The notes beneath the pieces were generated by a model, which was not told the DNA's origin, did no database searches, and saw nothing but the letters and a program-made list of their open reading frames with translations. A program made the translations under genes and the position numbers. A stretch of 64,000 nucleotides of DNA from Geobacteraceae bacterium (lineage in GTDB: Bacteria > Desulfobacterota > Desulfuromonadia > Geobacterales > Pseudopelobacteraceae): assembly GCA_013336525.1 (NCBI GenBank), contig JAAXTM010000005.1, positions 62,001 to 126,000 of the forward strand. Direction: 5' to 3'. This document shows positions 48,601 through 57,542 of the stretch, one piece after another (the first letter of the stretch is position 1; every line of letters begins with the position of its first letter).

Positions 48601-49323
48601 GGGGCTAAAGCTATCGAACTTCTTTCCCGCAGCCAATTCGACTGCATCGTACTTGATCTGGGATTGTCAGACATGAGCGCCTTCGAGCTGCTTGAGGAGC
48701 TCAAAAAGCTCGACCCTGAACGCCGTATTCCGGTTATTATCCACACCGGTCGCGAGCTGACACAGGAAGACGAAAAACGCCTTCATCACTATGCAGAGAG
48801 CATCATTATCAAAGGGGCAAAAAGCCCTGAACGGCTCCTGAATGAAGTGACGCTCTTCCTCCATCTGGTAGAAACGTCACTTCCCCCGGACAAACAGCGC
48901 ATGATCCGGACAGCTCTGGACAAAGAGGCGATGCTGGCTGAAAAAAAGGTCCTGATTGTCGATGACGACATGCGTAATATCTTTTCGCTCTCCAGTGCCC
49001 TGTCGGAAAAGGACATTATCATTTTTGAGGCAGATAATGGTCGTGAGGCGCTAAACCGACTGAATGAGTTCCCTGATATTGATCTTGTCCTGATGGATAT
49101 CATGATGCCGGAAATGGATGGCTACGAAGCAATGCGCGCTATCAGAAAAGACCCCCGTTTCGTCTCACTGCCGATCATCGCACTGACCGCCAAGGCGATG
49201 AAGGGGGACCGCGAAGAATGCCTTAAAGCCGGTGCCAGCGATTACATTCCTAAACCGGTAGATATGGAAAAACTTTTTTCCCTGCTGCGGGTCTGGCTGT
49301 ATCAGGATGGGTGTCCACAATGA
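45676..49323 (+). CDS. Membrane hybrid histidine kinase with three receiver domains
   Basis: The 1215-residue protein has a membrane helix (about 13-32), a periplasmic four-helix region (33-187), a second membrane helix (190-212), HAMP, a linker with AEAIAGGDLNQEV, a GAF domain (about 330-465) and a long coiled coil (475-540). A HisKA domain (MSHELRTPL, His549), an HATPase (SNACKFTSEG, GGTGLGLSIS) and three receivers with Asp872, Asp994 and Asp1141 follow. The middle receiver has IKGAKSPERL instead of the usual Lys-Pro. No output domain is present. Its stop overlaps the next gene as ATGA. It heads the signalling cluster; AGGGGAG precedes the ATG. Confidence 0.93.
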   Translation: MNFYYNLKVRDKLALGYAVVLLCCFLVGFLGFKGMSEAQNRLNNVQQHMIPSIKTVAKIDNTIEQYRRVYLRYMLAISPQQRKELEAKLTADELAITDLLERSKAFHTIPKERELLDNLSVIIQEFYVATKKMRSAISSGIKYEALQAEHLRIKKISDQLESTLTQLSQFNDNEVKEHFEQSNLSYSEFRFWLAALIIFSIILAISMLVLISRSIANPLRQVLEAVRSQQAGGEEKVRLAEAIAGGDLNQEVIITEPFKIDNNLKSRDETGMLLKAFVGMSEVQQSLDLAFADMTSALRQNRDQKAVHDWFKSGQNDLNTILRGDKPTAKLANQALAFLAGYLGAGVGVFYVFDEKEAVLQMAASYALAPGKHLNERIALGEGLAGQAALEKKVITLQEAPPDYLSISSGLGESRPAHIVALPLLHNNTLVGLLELGSFTTFSDNDLSFLQQIMEALAITLSVNKSHQKLNDLLEHTQGQSEELQMQQEELQQTNEELEERAQLLEQQREQIRVKNRALEETWGELQLKANELERVSTYKSEFLANMSHELRTPLNSLMILSSLLKDNREGNLTAKQVEFAATINGAGRDLLNLINDILDLSKIESGHMEFHYEDLNLSEICEQIETVFNPIAGDRGIDFTVTVDDSSPKAFTADSQRTQQILKNLLSNACKFTSEGAVILRVYTPEPGECQLETPSIAFAVSDTGIGIPTDKQSLIFNAFQQADGSTSRTYGGTGLGLSISRQLARSMGGEISLTSEEGKGSTFTLYLPIMGICDLNAAAEKPDLPASPVKTAAAGTKSKWTDTLPAPLPDDRLQIPEGGKSILVIEDDLTFAGILLRMVRDRGFSALVAADGENGIAMAELYRPSAIILDVMLPHIDGWGVMRSLKDNPATRHIPVHFVTCLEERQKAMSMGAIGYVTKPVSRELLDNVFSTLESTIKKTMKMLLIVEDDPAQAQAMVALLEEREVAILVAESGAKAIELLSRSQFDCIVLDLGLSDMSAFELLEELKKLDPERRIPVIIHTGRELTQEDEKRLHHYAESIIIKGAKSPERLLNEVTLFLHLVETSLPPDKQRMIRTALDKEAMLAEKKVLIVDDDMRNIFSLSSALSEKDIIIFEADNGREALNRLNEFPDIDLVLMDIMMPEMDGYEAMRAIRKDPRFVSLPIIALTAKAMKGDREECLKAGASDYIPKPVDMEKLFSLLRVWLYQDGCPQ

Positions 49324-50072
49324 GCCGTCTGTTCATATCCACAGCTATCTTTCTGACCCTGCTAAGCGCGGCATCGGCCTCTGCCGACGAAGTAAAAATA
49401 GCGACCGGGCATACCATTATCAAAAGAATTCTTGATCCCGTAAGAAGTGCCTTCAGGGAGAAAACAGGTATTGACATTCATATCTTTTTCAATGATCCGG
49501 TACCCGCTTTGGCCGAGCTTGAAAGAGGAAATGCCGATGCCGCCGGGGCAAGTCTGTCACTTGAAAAATGGCTTGAACTGGCCAAAAGAGAGGGCGTTGC
49601 GGTTAAAGACCCCGCTGCATACAACTCATATGTGCCAGCTACAGAAAAACTGATGATCATGGTGAATTCCGGAAACAGAATAAAAGCTCTTTCCAAGGAA
49701 CAGCTCAAGGGGGTTTTTACCGGCAAGATACTTAACTGGAAAGAGGTTGGTGGCGATGATGCCCCGATACTGGTTGTCTGGCCCTCAGTCTCTTCCGGCG
49801 CATTGGTAATTTTCAAGGCCACAATCATGGACAATGAACCGTTGGTTAAAGATGTCTTTGATGTTGAAACTATTGCAGACACTCCAGATGCCATCGCTGC
49901 AACTCCAGAGGCGATCGGCATAGTTACCGGGACCGAAACGGAACCGGGAATCAAAGAAATTGCACCGGCCACCGAGCGCCCTTTAACGTTTATATACAAA
50001 GGCAAACCTTCTCCCAACCTGCAAAAACTGCTGGACTTTTTACGTAGTGAAGGAAAGTTGTATATAAATTGA
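49320..50072 (+). CDS. Periplasmic phosphate-binding-like (PstS-like) protein
   Basis: The 250-residue protein has a signal peptide (MSRLFISTAIFLTLLSAASASA) and a PBP-like fold: VKIATGHTIIKRILDPV, VNSGNRIKALSKEQLKGVFTGKILNWKEVGG and a C-terminal YKGKPSPNLQKLLDFLRSEG. The segment LSKEQLKGVFTGKI.NW is a hallmark of PstS-type domains. No ABC permease or ATPase gene is nearby. Its ATG overlaps the kinase stop (ATGA), so it is made together with the kinase. It may present a ligand to a sensor domain. The anion or ligand is unknown. Confidence 0.85.
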   Translation: MSRLFISTAIFLTLLSAASASADEVKIATGHTIIKRILDPVRSAFREKTGIDIHIFFNDPVPALAELERGNADAAGASLSLEKWLELAKREGVAVKDPAAYNSYVPATEKLMIMVNSGNRIKALSKEQLKGVFTGKILNWKEVGGDDAPILVVWPSVSSGALVIFKATIMDNEPLVKDVFDVETIADTPDAIAATPEAIGIVTGTETEPGIKEIAPATERPLTFIYKGKPSPNLQKLLDFLRSEGKLYIN

Positions 50073-50124
50073 CGGCCTCGTAAAGGAATGACGTGTTACC
50101 AGGAATAGCCGGAGACAAACTTAG

Positions 50125-52479
50125 ATGACCATAAAAACCAAACTTATAGCCAATGTACTGTTTACCGCAGCCATTATAATTGTAATTTCATTGGCAAGTT
50201 TTTTATCGATGCGCTTTCTTCAGGAGAAGCTCTCGTATCTGACCGAGAAAAGCACTCCCTTCCAGATGCGGTCAATAGAGCTCCAGCGCGAGCTGAATGG
50301 AGCAATAACAGCTCTCGTCAAGGTGAACGCAGCCCGGACCATGCCGGAATACAATGCATTACAGGCTGAAGCTGAAAAATCTCTTGAAATTGTCAAAAAC
50401 ACTCAAAAATCCCTCGAGAAGATGAGCAGCGGTACTCCCGATGCATCAGCGGAACTTGGCAAAATGGCGCTTGAACTTTTTGCCGCCGTCAAAGAGCGTA
50501 TAAATAGTAATGACGCGGCAACAGCGGCCAGCGCCAAAATATTGCAGAGCATGAAAGAATCATCGGCCCGGCTTAACGACCTGGATGCATCCATAAGAAA
50601 TCTGCAAGCCAATAACTCTCACGCTTTTGCAGCGGCATTGGAGAATACCGCCATATCTTCCGGCAAGCTGAGGGGTATTGAGGATCTTCGCAGCTTGATA
50701 CGGGATCTGCAGCTGATTGCCCTCAATGTACAAAATATCCAGAATGACACTAATGTTCTTATAGCAAAAGGAAAGCTTAAAACTATTACGCTTCGCATAG
50801 CTAAAAATGAGTACTATAGAGCCAACAAGTCTATTGCTGCTATTGTCGACAGGTTCACTGACCTGCTGGGTGAATATGTCAGATTAAAATCCGTCTCACT
50901 GGTACAAAACGATAATGACTCAAAAAGCAGGGTTGCATCAGCCGGGAAAGACGTCCCAGATAAACTGGGTTCTCTTTTCCAGACACTGGACCAAGAGGCA
51001 ACGCTGGCGCGCTATGATTTGTCCTCTGCAAACAGTAAACAGCAAAGTTCGTTCTCTCAATCCAGCAGCACCAACAACATCCTCATGGCAAACTCTGAGC
51101 TGGTGGCACTTGGGTTAAAGGTGACAAACGCAAACAACCGAATGTTTACTGTTGGATCGCGCGCTGAATTGGACAAACTTGATGCGGAAGTTCGAGATCT
51201 TTTTTCAAGGATACACGAGCGAGTCCAGATGCTGAAAAGTTCTCTGTCCAAGCTGAATAACAGGAATGAACTGGAGACACTCCGCGCGGCTCATGTATCG
51301 CTTGAAAAAGTTCACACTGGGATCTATTCGGAAAACGGAATTACAGCTGCTCTAGAAAAGAAGCTGCTTGCAATAGAGCTCGCAGACGAGGCATCCGACA
51401 AACTGCGCGAAATAGTCTTCAGACAAATTGCAAAGGGAAAAGAAAGTGTTTCGGCCGCTCGGGATGAACAGGAAAAGTCCATTATTACGGTAAAAAAGGT
51501 GATCCTGCAGAGCACGTCACAGATTATTTTTATCAGTGCAGTGGCGATTGTTATCGGGATGTTCTTTGGCTTCTGGATTTACCGTTCGGTGTTGCTGCCC
51601 CTGCGCGTAATACTGAATGCCGTTAACAAACAGCAGCAACTGGGGGAGGAAAAAGCGACTCTTGCAGAGGCTGTCGCCGGAGGAGATCTGAACCTTGAGG
51701 TGACGGTCAGCGAAGCGATAAAGCTTGACCTGGAACAGATTGGCGACGATGAAATGGGGATGGTGTTAAGCGCAGTTGTCGGCATGAGTGAAGCACAGGC
51801 AACTCTGGACAGATCTCTTGCCGGGATGACGGAATCGCTTCGCAACAGCAGGGATGAAACTGCCCGTCGTGACCATTTGAAGAATGGACTGTACGAACTC
51901 AACAGAATCCTGCGGATCGAACATAAGACCGCCGAACTGGCTGATGAAGCGCTGGCATTTATTGCAGATTTTATTGGTGCCGGGGTTGGAATCATGTATC
52001 TGTATGACGAAGAGGGGGAGATGCTCCAAACCCTTTCCACCTACGCCATTTCCAAAACCGGTCGGCTGAACTGGGGTTTCCCCCTCGGCGAGGGGCTGCC
52101 TGGCCAGGTTGCGTTAGAACGTAAAATGATCTGCCTGAAAGACGTTCCTCCTGATTATCTCCCGATTACTTCGGCACTCGGCCAGGCGAATCCGATGAAT
52201 GTCGCTATTATGCCGATTATGCACAATGATACATTGGCCGGTGTGTTGGAAATTGGGAGTTTCAAACAATTTAGCGACGACAATTTTGAATTTTTGCAGC
52301 AATCCATGGAGGGGGTTGCCATTGCGATCAACATCAACCATTCACGCCAACTCGTCAATGAGCTTCTGGAAAAGACCCAGACGCAGGCCGAAGAACTATA
52401 CGCCCAGCAGGATGAGTTACATCAAACCAATGAGGAGTTAGTAGAACGGGCAAGGATGTTAGCGGAGCGGCGAAAATAA
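50125..52479 (+). CDS. Membrane HAMP-GAF sensor protein without kinase domain
   Basis: The 784-residue protein has a membrane helix (about 9-30), a very long helical periplasmic region (31-465), a second helix (about 468-490), HAMP, a linker AEAVAGGDLNLEV, GAF (about 600-735) and a coiled coil ending QTNEELVERARMLAERRK. From HAMP to the end it is paralogous to the hybrid kinase upstream, including PPDYLPITSALG and LEIGSFKQFSDDNFEFLQQ. It stops exactly where the kinase goes on to HisKA. cheR starts one base after its stop. It may be a receptor methylated by CheR or a dimer partner of the kinase. Confidence 0.9.
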   Translation: MTIKTKLIANVLFTAAIIIVISLASFLSMRFLQEKLSYLTEKSTPFQMRSIELQRELNGAITALVKVNAARTMPEYNALQAEAEKSLEIVKNTQKSLEKMSSGTPDASAELGKMALELFAAVKERINSNDAATAASAKILQSMKESSARLNDLDASIRNLQANNSHAFAAALENTAISSGKLRGIEDLRSLIRDLQLIALNVQNIQNDTNVLIAKGKLKTITLRIAKNEYYRANKSIAAIVDRFTDLLGEYVRLKSVSLVQNDNDSKSRVASAGKDVPDKLGSLFQTLDQEATLARYDLSSANSKQQSSFSQSSSTNNILMANSELVALGLKVTNANNRMFTVGSRAELDKLDAEVRDLFSRIHERVQMLKSSLSKLNNRNELETLRAAHVSLEKVHTGIYSENGITAALEKKLLAIELADEASDKLREIVFRQIAKGKESVSAARDEQEKSIITVKKVILQSTSQIIFISAVAIVIGMFFGFWIYRSVLLPLRVILNAVNKQQQLGEEKATLAEAVAGGDLNLEVTVSEAIKLDLEQIGDDEMGMVLSAVVGMSEAQATLDRSLAGMTESLRNSRDETARRDHLKNGLYELNRILRIEHKTAELADEALAFIADFIGAGVGIMYLYDEEGEMLQTLSTYAISKTGRLNWGFPLGEGLPGQVALERKMICLKDVPPDYLPITSALGQANPMNVAIMPIMHNDTLAGVLEIGSFKQFSDDNFEFLQQSMEGVAIAININHSRQLVNELLEKTQTQAEELYAQQDELHQTNEELVERARMLAERRK

Positions 52480-52480
52480 T

Positions 52481-53314
52481 ATGACCACGGACGAACTCGT
52501 AGATATCGAAATAAAGCTCCTCATGGATGGGGTCTACCAGGTATACGGCTATGACTTCAGGGAGTATGCAGAGGCGTCACTGCGACGGCGTCTGATCCAG
52601 TGGCTTTCCGGTTCCGGATTCGCTACCTTCTCTCTGGCCCAGTCACAGCTGCTGAGGGATCGCGTCTTTTTCGACTCCCTGCTGCGCGGGATTACCGTCA
52701 ATGTCTCGGAAATATTCCGTGATCCCGCCTTTTTCAAGGCGGTCAGGGAACATGTAGTGCCGTATCTTAAGACCTACCCCTTTGTGAAAATCTGGCACGC
52801 TGGCTGTTCAACCGGCGAAGAGGCATATTCAATGGCAATACTCCTGCTGGAGGAGGGGTTAAAAGGGCGCTTCCGGATTTATGCCACCGATATAAATGAA
52901 GAGGTTATCCGCAAGGCACAGGATGGGATTTATCCTCTGAAGGAGATGCAGCGCTTTACCAAAAACTATCAGCAATCCGGGGGAACGGGTTCGTTTTCTG
53001 ACTATTACACGGCCCGCTACGAACACGCCATCCTCTCCCCCTCACTGCGGGAGAATATAGTTTTTGCGGCTCACAATCTGGCCGTTGATGGCGACTTTGG
53101 CGAAATGAATCTGATTCTCTGCCGCAATGTCATGATTTACTTTAAACAACCGCTCAAGGAAAGGGTACTGGGCCTTTTTGACAGCAGCCTGCTGCAGGGA
53201 GGCTATCTTTGTCTCGGAACGAAGGAGAGTCTGTATCAACGTCAGATTGCTGCCCACTATGAGGCAATAACAGCACGGATGCAGATTTATCGGAAACAGT
53301 ATGCAAACAAGTAA
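52481..53314 (+). CDS. CheR-type protein methyltransferase
   Basis: The 277-residue protein has the CheR N-terminal helical domain and the SAM-binding domain with TVNVSEIFRDPAFFKAV, IWHAGCSTGEEAYSMAILLLE, IYATDINEEVIRKAQDGIYP and LILCRNVMIYFKQPLKERVL. It methylates glutamates on receptors using SAM. It is stand-alone, with no TPR or receptor-tethering peptide seen. No CheA, CheW or classical MCP lies in the window, so its target is probably the adjacent sensor or kinase. It overlaps cheB by 14 bases. Confidence 0.93.
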   Translation: MTTDELVDIEIKLLMDGVYQVYGYDFREYAEASLRRRLIQWLSGSGFATFSLAQSQLLRDRVFFDSLLRGITVNVSEIFRDPAFFKAVREHVVPYLKTYPFVKIWHAGCSTGEEAYSMAILLLEEGLKGRFRIYATDINEEVIRKAQDGIYPLKEMQRFTKNYQQSGGTGSFSDYYTARYEHAILSPSLRENIVFAAHNLAVDGDFGEMNLILCRNVMIYFKQPLKERVLGLFDSSLLQGGYLCLGTKESLYQRQIAAHYEAITARMQIYRKQYANK

Positions 53315-53891
53315 TTGCAGGAAGCTCAAGGCGATTGTCATCGGAGTTTCGACCGGCGGCGTTTCAGCGCTAACGCAGATATTGGGAGGGCTGCCAGCGG
53401 ATTTTTCGGTCCCTGTACTTGTGGTTACCCACATCACACCTGATTCCGATGACAGCCTGGCCAAGTTGCTGAACACACTTTGCGCCATCCGAATAAAGGA
53501 AGCCGATGAGCAGGAAGCTATTACTCCAGGCACGGTCTATATGGCTCCGGCTAATTATCATCTGCTGGTTGAGCGGGGTGGCCTTCTGTCGCTTTCCATT
53601 GATCCTCCGGTCAACTTCGCCCGCCCTTCTGTGGACATTCTTTTTGAGTCTGCGGCAGAGGCTTATGGGCCTTCGCTGGCCGGTGTTATCCTCACCGGCG
53701 CGGGGAATGACGGCAGCAAAGGTCTGCTGAAAATAAAGAATAACGGCGGCCTGGCAATTGTTCAGGATCCAAAAGATGCCGAAATGAATTCGATGCCCGG
53801 AAGTGCGATGAAATTGCTGAAAGCCGATCACGTTGTACGATTGAAGGAAATTTCCGGCCTTTTGATGAGGCTTGCAGGGGACAAACCATGA
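53301..53891 (+). CDS. CheB-type methylesterase domain protein without receiver
   Basis: The 196-residue protein is only the CheB catalytic domain. VIGVSTGGVSAL carries the nucleophile Ser, VVTHITPDSD the likely catalytic His (where typical CheB has QHM), and LTGAGNDGSKGL the Asp (typical GMGxDG). PGTVYMAPANYHLLVERG and DEAEMNSMPGSAM-like stretches fit the family. Without a receiver it cannot be switched by CheA in the usual way, so its activity may be constitutive or set by partners. Its stop overlaps the next start as ATGA. Confidence 0.9.
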   Translation: MQTSNCRKLKAIVIGVSTGGVSALTQILGGLPADFSVPVLVVTHITPDSDDSLAKLLNTLCAIRIKEADEQEAITPGTVYMAPANYHLLVERGGLLSLSIDPPVNFARPSVDILFESAAEAYGPSLAGVILTGAGNDGSKGLLKIKNNGGLAIVQDPKDAEMNSMPGSAMKLLKADHVVRLKEISGLLMRLAGDKP

Positions 53892-56038
53892 ACCAGTCAC
53901 AATCCACTACCATTCCTATTCTAATGGTCGATGACCGACCGGAAAACCTGCTGTCACTGGGAGAACTTCTCCGTGACCAGGGATATGAACTTGTCAAGGC
54001 ATTGTCCGGCAATGAGGCTCTGCGTCTAACGCTCAAGCAGGACTTTGCATTGGTGCTGCTTGACGTACAGATGCCGCAAATGGACGGTTTCGAGACGGCC
54101 GAATTGATGCGTGCAAATCCAAAAACCAAGCACATCCCGATCATCTTTGTCACCGCCGGCATGAAAGATTCCCAGTTTCAGTTCAGAGGGTATGATGCAG
54201 GGGCGGTAGATTACCTTGCGAAGCCTATAGAACCGCTATTTTTGCAGAGCAAGGTCAGAATATTTGCCGAGTTGTATCGTCAACGCCGTGAGATTGAGCG
54301 GCATAAAGATCATCTGGAAGAGCTGGTGGAGCTGAGAACGGCCGAGTTAAGCCTGACGGCCGCTGAACTTGAAACAAGCAACGAGCAGCTTCAGCACTGG
54401 AACCGGGCTATGAAATCGACAGAGGAAATACTTCGCAAGCAGGTAGCTGAGTTTATAGAGACCCACGATCAGCTGCTGGCAACCGAAGAAATGTTGCGGG
54501 TTCAGATCGAAGAATACGAAGTCACCCAGAAGCTGCTGAACATATCAAATATCAATCTTCAGAATCTTTTCGATGTTTCGCCCCTGGCTATAGTGGTTTC
54601 CTCTTTTCCCGGAGGGATACTCCGCAAGATCAACCATACCTTCTGCGATGAGTTTGGCTATAATGATGAACTGCCTATCGGCAAGAGCGGAGAGGAAATT
54701 GATTTATGGTGCGATCCTTCCGAAAGGGTGCGCTTGTTAAAATTGCTGGCCGAACAACAGGAAGTTTCCGGCTTTGCGACCGAGATCAAAACCTCTGCGG
54801 GGGTCTGCCGTTCAGTGCTTTTGTATTGCACCCGCATGGTTTTTAAGGATGAAAATTGCGTCCTGATCGTGTTCCTGGATATCACCGAGCAGAAGCTGAT
54901 GGAGGAGCAGATCCGGCAGACTCAGAAAATGGACGTTATTGGACAGTTGGCTGGTGGTGTTGCCCACGACTTCAACAATATGCTGACCGCTATTTTAGGC
55001 TCAACTGAACTAATGGAGCGTTATGTAAATGACAATCCTGCCGCGACAAAACTGCTCGGCAACATTCAAAAGGCGGCAAGCCGTTCGTCCGAGCTGACCA
55101 GTCAGCTGCTGGCTTTTTCCCGTAAAGGGCAAAAAAACGCCGTGCAAACCTGTATTAATACGACAATCCTTGAGGTAATTTCACTTTTGGAGCGAACCAT
55201 TGACAAGAAGATAACCCTGAAAACGAAGTTGGTAGCCAAAAACGCGTGTGTCGTGGGTGATCCGGCGCTGCTTCAGAATGCCCTCCTCAACCTTGGTGTC
55301 AACGCTCGCGACGCCATGCCGGAAGGCGGAGTTATCACGTTTGCAACAGCTGTCGTTGAGCTGGATTCCGGCTACTGCCGATCCAGCGCGTTTGCCATAA
55401 CCCCCGGCCCGTACATTGAAATATCTGTATCTGACACCGGTTCAGGGATGACAAAGGAAATAATCCAGCATATTTTTGAACCGTTCTTTACGACTAAAGG
55501 TGTCGGCAAGGGAACCGGACTGGGACTGGCTGCCGTCTACGGTACGGTGACGGATCACCACGGCTGTATCAGCGTTTTCAGTGAACCTGGAAGTGGAACC
55601 ATCTTCAAGCTATACCTTCCTTTATCAAACAATAAAAAAACGGAGTTAACCTGTACCGAGGAGCTTATTTACGGTTCAGGCGGCATACTGCTGGTGGATG
55701 ACGAGGAGTTGCTCCGCGATGTAGGGAAAGCTCTTCTGGAGAGTCTTGGATATAAGGTTTACCTTGCAGAAGATGGCGAACAGGCTCTGAAGACCTTCGC
55801 GCTTGAAAAAGAGAACATTTCGTTGGTGATTCTGGATATGCTCATGCCAAAAATGGGTGGCAAAGAGACACTCCAGATACTGATGGAAAAATATCCTGAT
55901 ATCCGGGTCCTTATTTCGTCCGGATTCAACCAGGAGGGGACTTTTGATGATCTTAAAAACATTGGAGCAAAAGGATTCCTCCAGAAACCGTATCTCTGCC
56001 AGGAAATGTGCAAGGCTGTTGCTGAGGCATTAAATTGA
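53888..56038 (+). CDS. Soluble hybrid histidine kinase, receiver-PAS-kinase-receiver
   Basis: The 716-residue protein has an N-terminal receiver (LLDVQMPQ, Asp59; AKPIEP), a long coiled coil (about 125-220), a PAS domain (about 225-340), a HisKA domain of the NtrB-like type ([11 protein letters not shown], His360) and an HATPase ([23 protein letters not shown]). It ends with a C-terminal receiver ([11 protein letters not shown], Asp650; QKPY). There is no membrane segment, HPt or DNA-binding domain. The N-terminal receiver could accept phosphate from the membrane hybrid kinase, making a relay. It is the last gene of the coupled cluster. Confidence 0.93.
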   Translation: MNQSQSTTIPILMVDDRPENLLSLGELLRDQGYELVKALSGNEALRLTLKQDFALVLLDVQMPQMDGFETAELMRANPKTKHIPIIFVTAGMKDSQFQFRGYDAGAVDYLAKPIEPLFLQSKVRIFAELYRQRREIERHKDHLEELVELRTAELSLTAAELETSNEQLQHWNRAMKSTEEILRKQVAEFIETHDQLLATEEMLRVQIEEYEVTQKLLNISNINLQNLFDVSPLAIVVSSFPGGILRKINHTFCDEFGYNDELPIGKSGEEIDLWCDPSERVRLLKLLAEQQEVSGFATEIKTSAGVCRSVLLYCTRMVFKDENCVLIVFLDITEQKLMEEQIRQTQKMDVIGQLAGGVAHDFNNMLTAILGSTELMERYVNDNPAATKLLGNIQKAASRSSELTSQLLAFSRKGQKNAVQTCINTTILEVISLLERTIDKKITLKTKLVAKNACVVGDPALLQNALLNLGVNARDAMPEGGVITFATAVVELDSGYCRSSAFAITPGPYIEISVSDTGSGMTKEIIQHIFEPFFTTKGVGKGTGLGLAAVYGTVTDHHGCISVFSEPGSGTIFKLYLPLSNNKKTELTCTEELIYGSGGILLVDDEELLRDVGKALLESLGYKVYLAEDGEQALKTFALEKENISLVILDMLMPKMGGKETLQILMEKYPDIRVLISSGFNQEGTFDDLKNIGAKGFLQKPYLCQEMCKAVAEALN

Positions 56039-56130
56039 GGCATGGTCATTGACCTTTGCAAGTAAACCATTGACCATTAGAATCAGATACATATTGAAAA
56101 TAAAACATGAAGACCAAGGAATACGTTAGC

Positions 56131-57492
56131 ATGACTGATCCAAAGCTCCCCCCCCAGAATCTGGACGCTGAAATGTCCATACTTGGTGGTATTCTTATAG
56201 ACAACGACGCCATTAACCGGGTGCTCGAAAGCATCGTTCCTGAAGATTTCTACCGCGAGGTTCATCGTAAAATTTTTCTGGCGATGATGCAGCTGTCCGA
56301 CAGACGTGAACCGTGCGATCTGGTGACACTGACCGAGATCCTTAAAAAGAAGGGGGAACTGGACGAAGTCGGCGGCGCCGCCTACCTGCTTATGCTGGTT
56401 GACTATGTCCCGACTGCGGCCAATGTTTCCTATTACTGTAAAATTGTTAAAGAGAAGTCCGTCAACCGCAAATTGATATCCATAGCCACCGGGATTGTAA
56501 CCCGCAGCTATGAGGACCAGACCGATGTCAATGAACTGCTGGACAAGGCCCAGAAAGATCTTTACGAAATCGGCGAAAACAAGCTACGGCCCCAGTATGT
56601 TCCTATACAGCCGCTCATCAAAGAAGCCTTCAAGATTCTTAAATCGCTAAATGATCGCAAAGAACATATTACCGGCGTGCCTACAGGCTATACGGACCTC
56701 GACCAGATGACCGCCGGTTTTCAGCCAGGCAATCTTATTATCATCGCCGCCAGACCATCGATGGGCAAAACAACGCTGGCGCTCAATATCGCCCAGCATG
56801 CCAGCGCCGAGAGCAAAAAGAAGACCCCTTCGGTTATATTCTCACTGGAGATGGGCAAGGAAGATCTTGTCATGCGTTTTCTGGCTTCTATCGCACGGGT
56901 TGACTTTGGACGGATGCGCACAGGACACTTCCAGGACAGCGACTGGCCACGGCTGACCAGAGCGGCTGGAATTCTCCATGATGCCAAGATTTTTATCGAT
57001 GACACTCCAGCCATCAGCGTTCTGGAGTTACGTTCCAAGGCACGCCGATTGAAGAGTGAACATGATATCGGGCTGATTATTGTCGACTATCTGCAGTTGA
57101 TGAAAGCCGGTACCCGCATCGAATCACGTCAGCAGGAAATCTCCGAGATTTCCCAGTCCCTAAAGGCGCTGGCCAAAGAGCTGAGTGTCCCGGTTGTGGC
57201 TCTGTCGCAGCTTAACCGTGAGCTGGAAAAACGTGCCGACAAGCGCCCGATGATGAGCGACCTTCGCGAATCCGGAGCTATCGAGCAGGATGCCGACGTA
57301 ATCATGTTCGTTTACCGCGAGGCGGTCTACTGCGAGGCGTGCCGCAAGCGCGACGGTTCCTGCACCCAGGGGCACGATCGCAACGCAGAACTTATCATCG
57401 GAAAACAGCGTAACGGCGCAATCGGCACGGTAAGCATGGCCTTTTTCGGCGAGCATACCCGTTTTGAGAACCTGAGTGAGCGGAACGAATAA
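56131..57492 (+). CDS. dnaB: Replicative DNA helicase DnaB
   Basis: The 453-residue protein has an N-terminal DnaB domain (PPQNLDAEMSILGGILIDNDAI) and a RecA-like helicase domain with Walker A AARPSMGKTTLALNIA, VIFSLEMGKEDLVMR, IIVDYLQLM and LRESGAIEQDADVIMFVYR. A CEACRKRDGSC insert near the end is not common in the family. The start at 56131 has AAGGA upstream; an in-frame ATG at 56107 has none. It lies 92 bases after the signalling cluster. Confidence 0.96.
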   Translation: MTDPKLPPQNLDAEMSILGGILIDNDAINRVLESIVPEDFYREVHRKIFLAMMQLSDRREPCDLVTLTEILKKKGELDEVGGAAYLLMLVDYVPTAANVSYYCKIVKEKSVNRKLISIATGIVTRSYEDQTDVNELLDKAQKDLYEIGENKLRPQYVPIQPLIKEAFKILKSLNDRKEHITGVPTGYTDLDQMTAGFQPGNLIIIAARPSMGKTTLALNIAQHASAESKKKTPSVIFSLEMGKEDLVMRFLASIARVDFGRMRTGHFQDSDWPRLTRAAGILHDAKIFIDDTPAISVLELRSKARRLKSEHDIGLIIVDYLQLMKAGTRIESRQQEISEISQSLKALAKELSVPVVALSQLNRELEKRADKRPMMSDLRESGAIEQDADVIMFVYREAVYCEACRKRDGSCTQGHDRNAELIIGKQRNGAIGTVSMAFFGEHTRFENLSERNE

Positions 57493-57542
57493 CTTTTAGA
57501 CTGAAAAAAATTGTTTCAGTGTTTAGACTTTGGAGGCCAGCC

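Noticed and set aside
57493-57542. Terminator after dnaB from ACTGAAA/TTTCAGT arms
   Set aside because: The arms pair over 7 A/T-rich bases and lack a T run, so it is weak as a terminator and may be chance.
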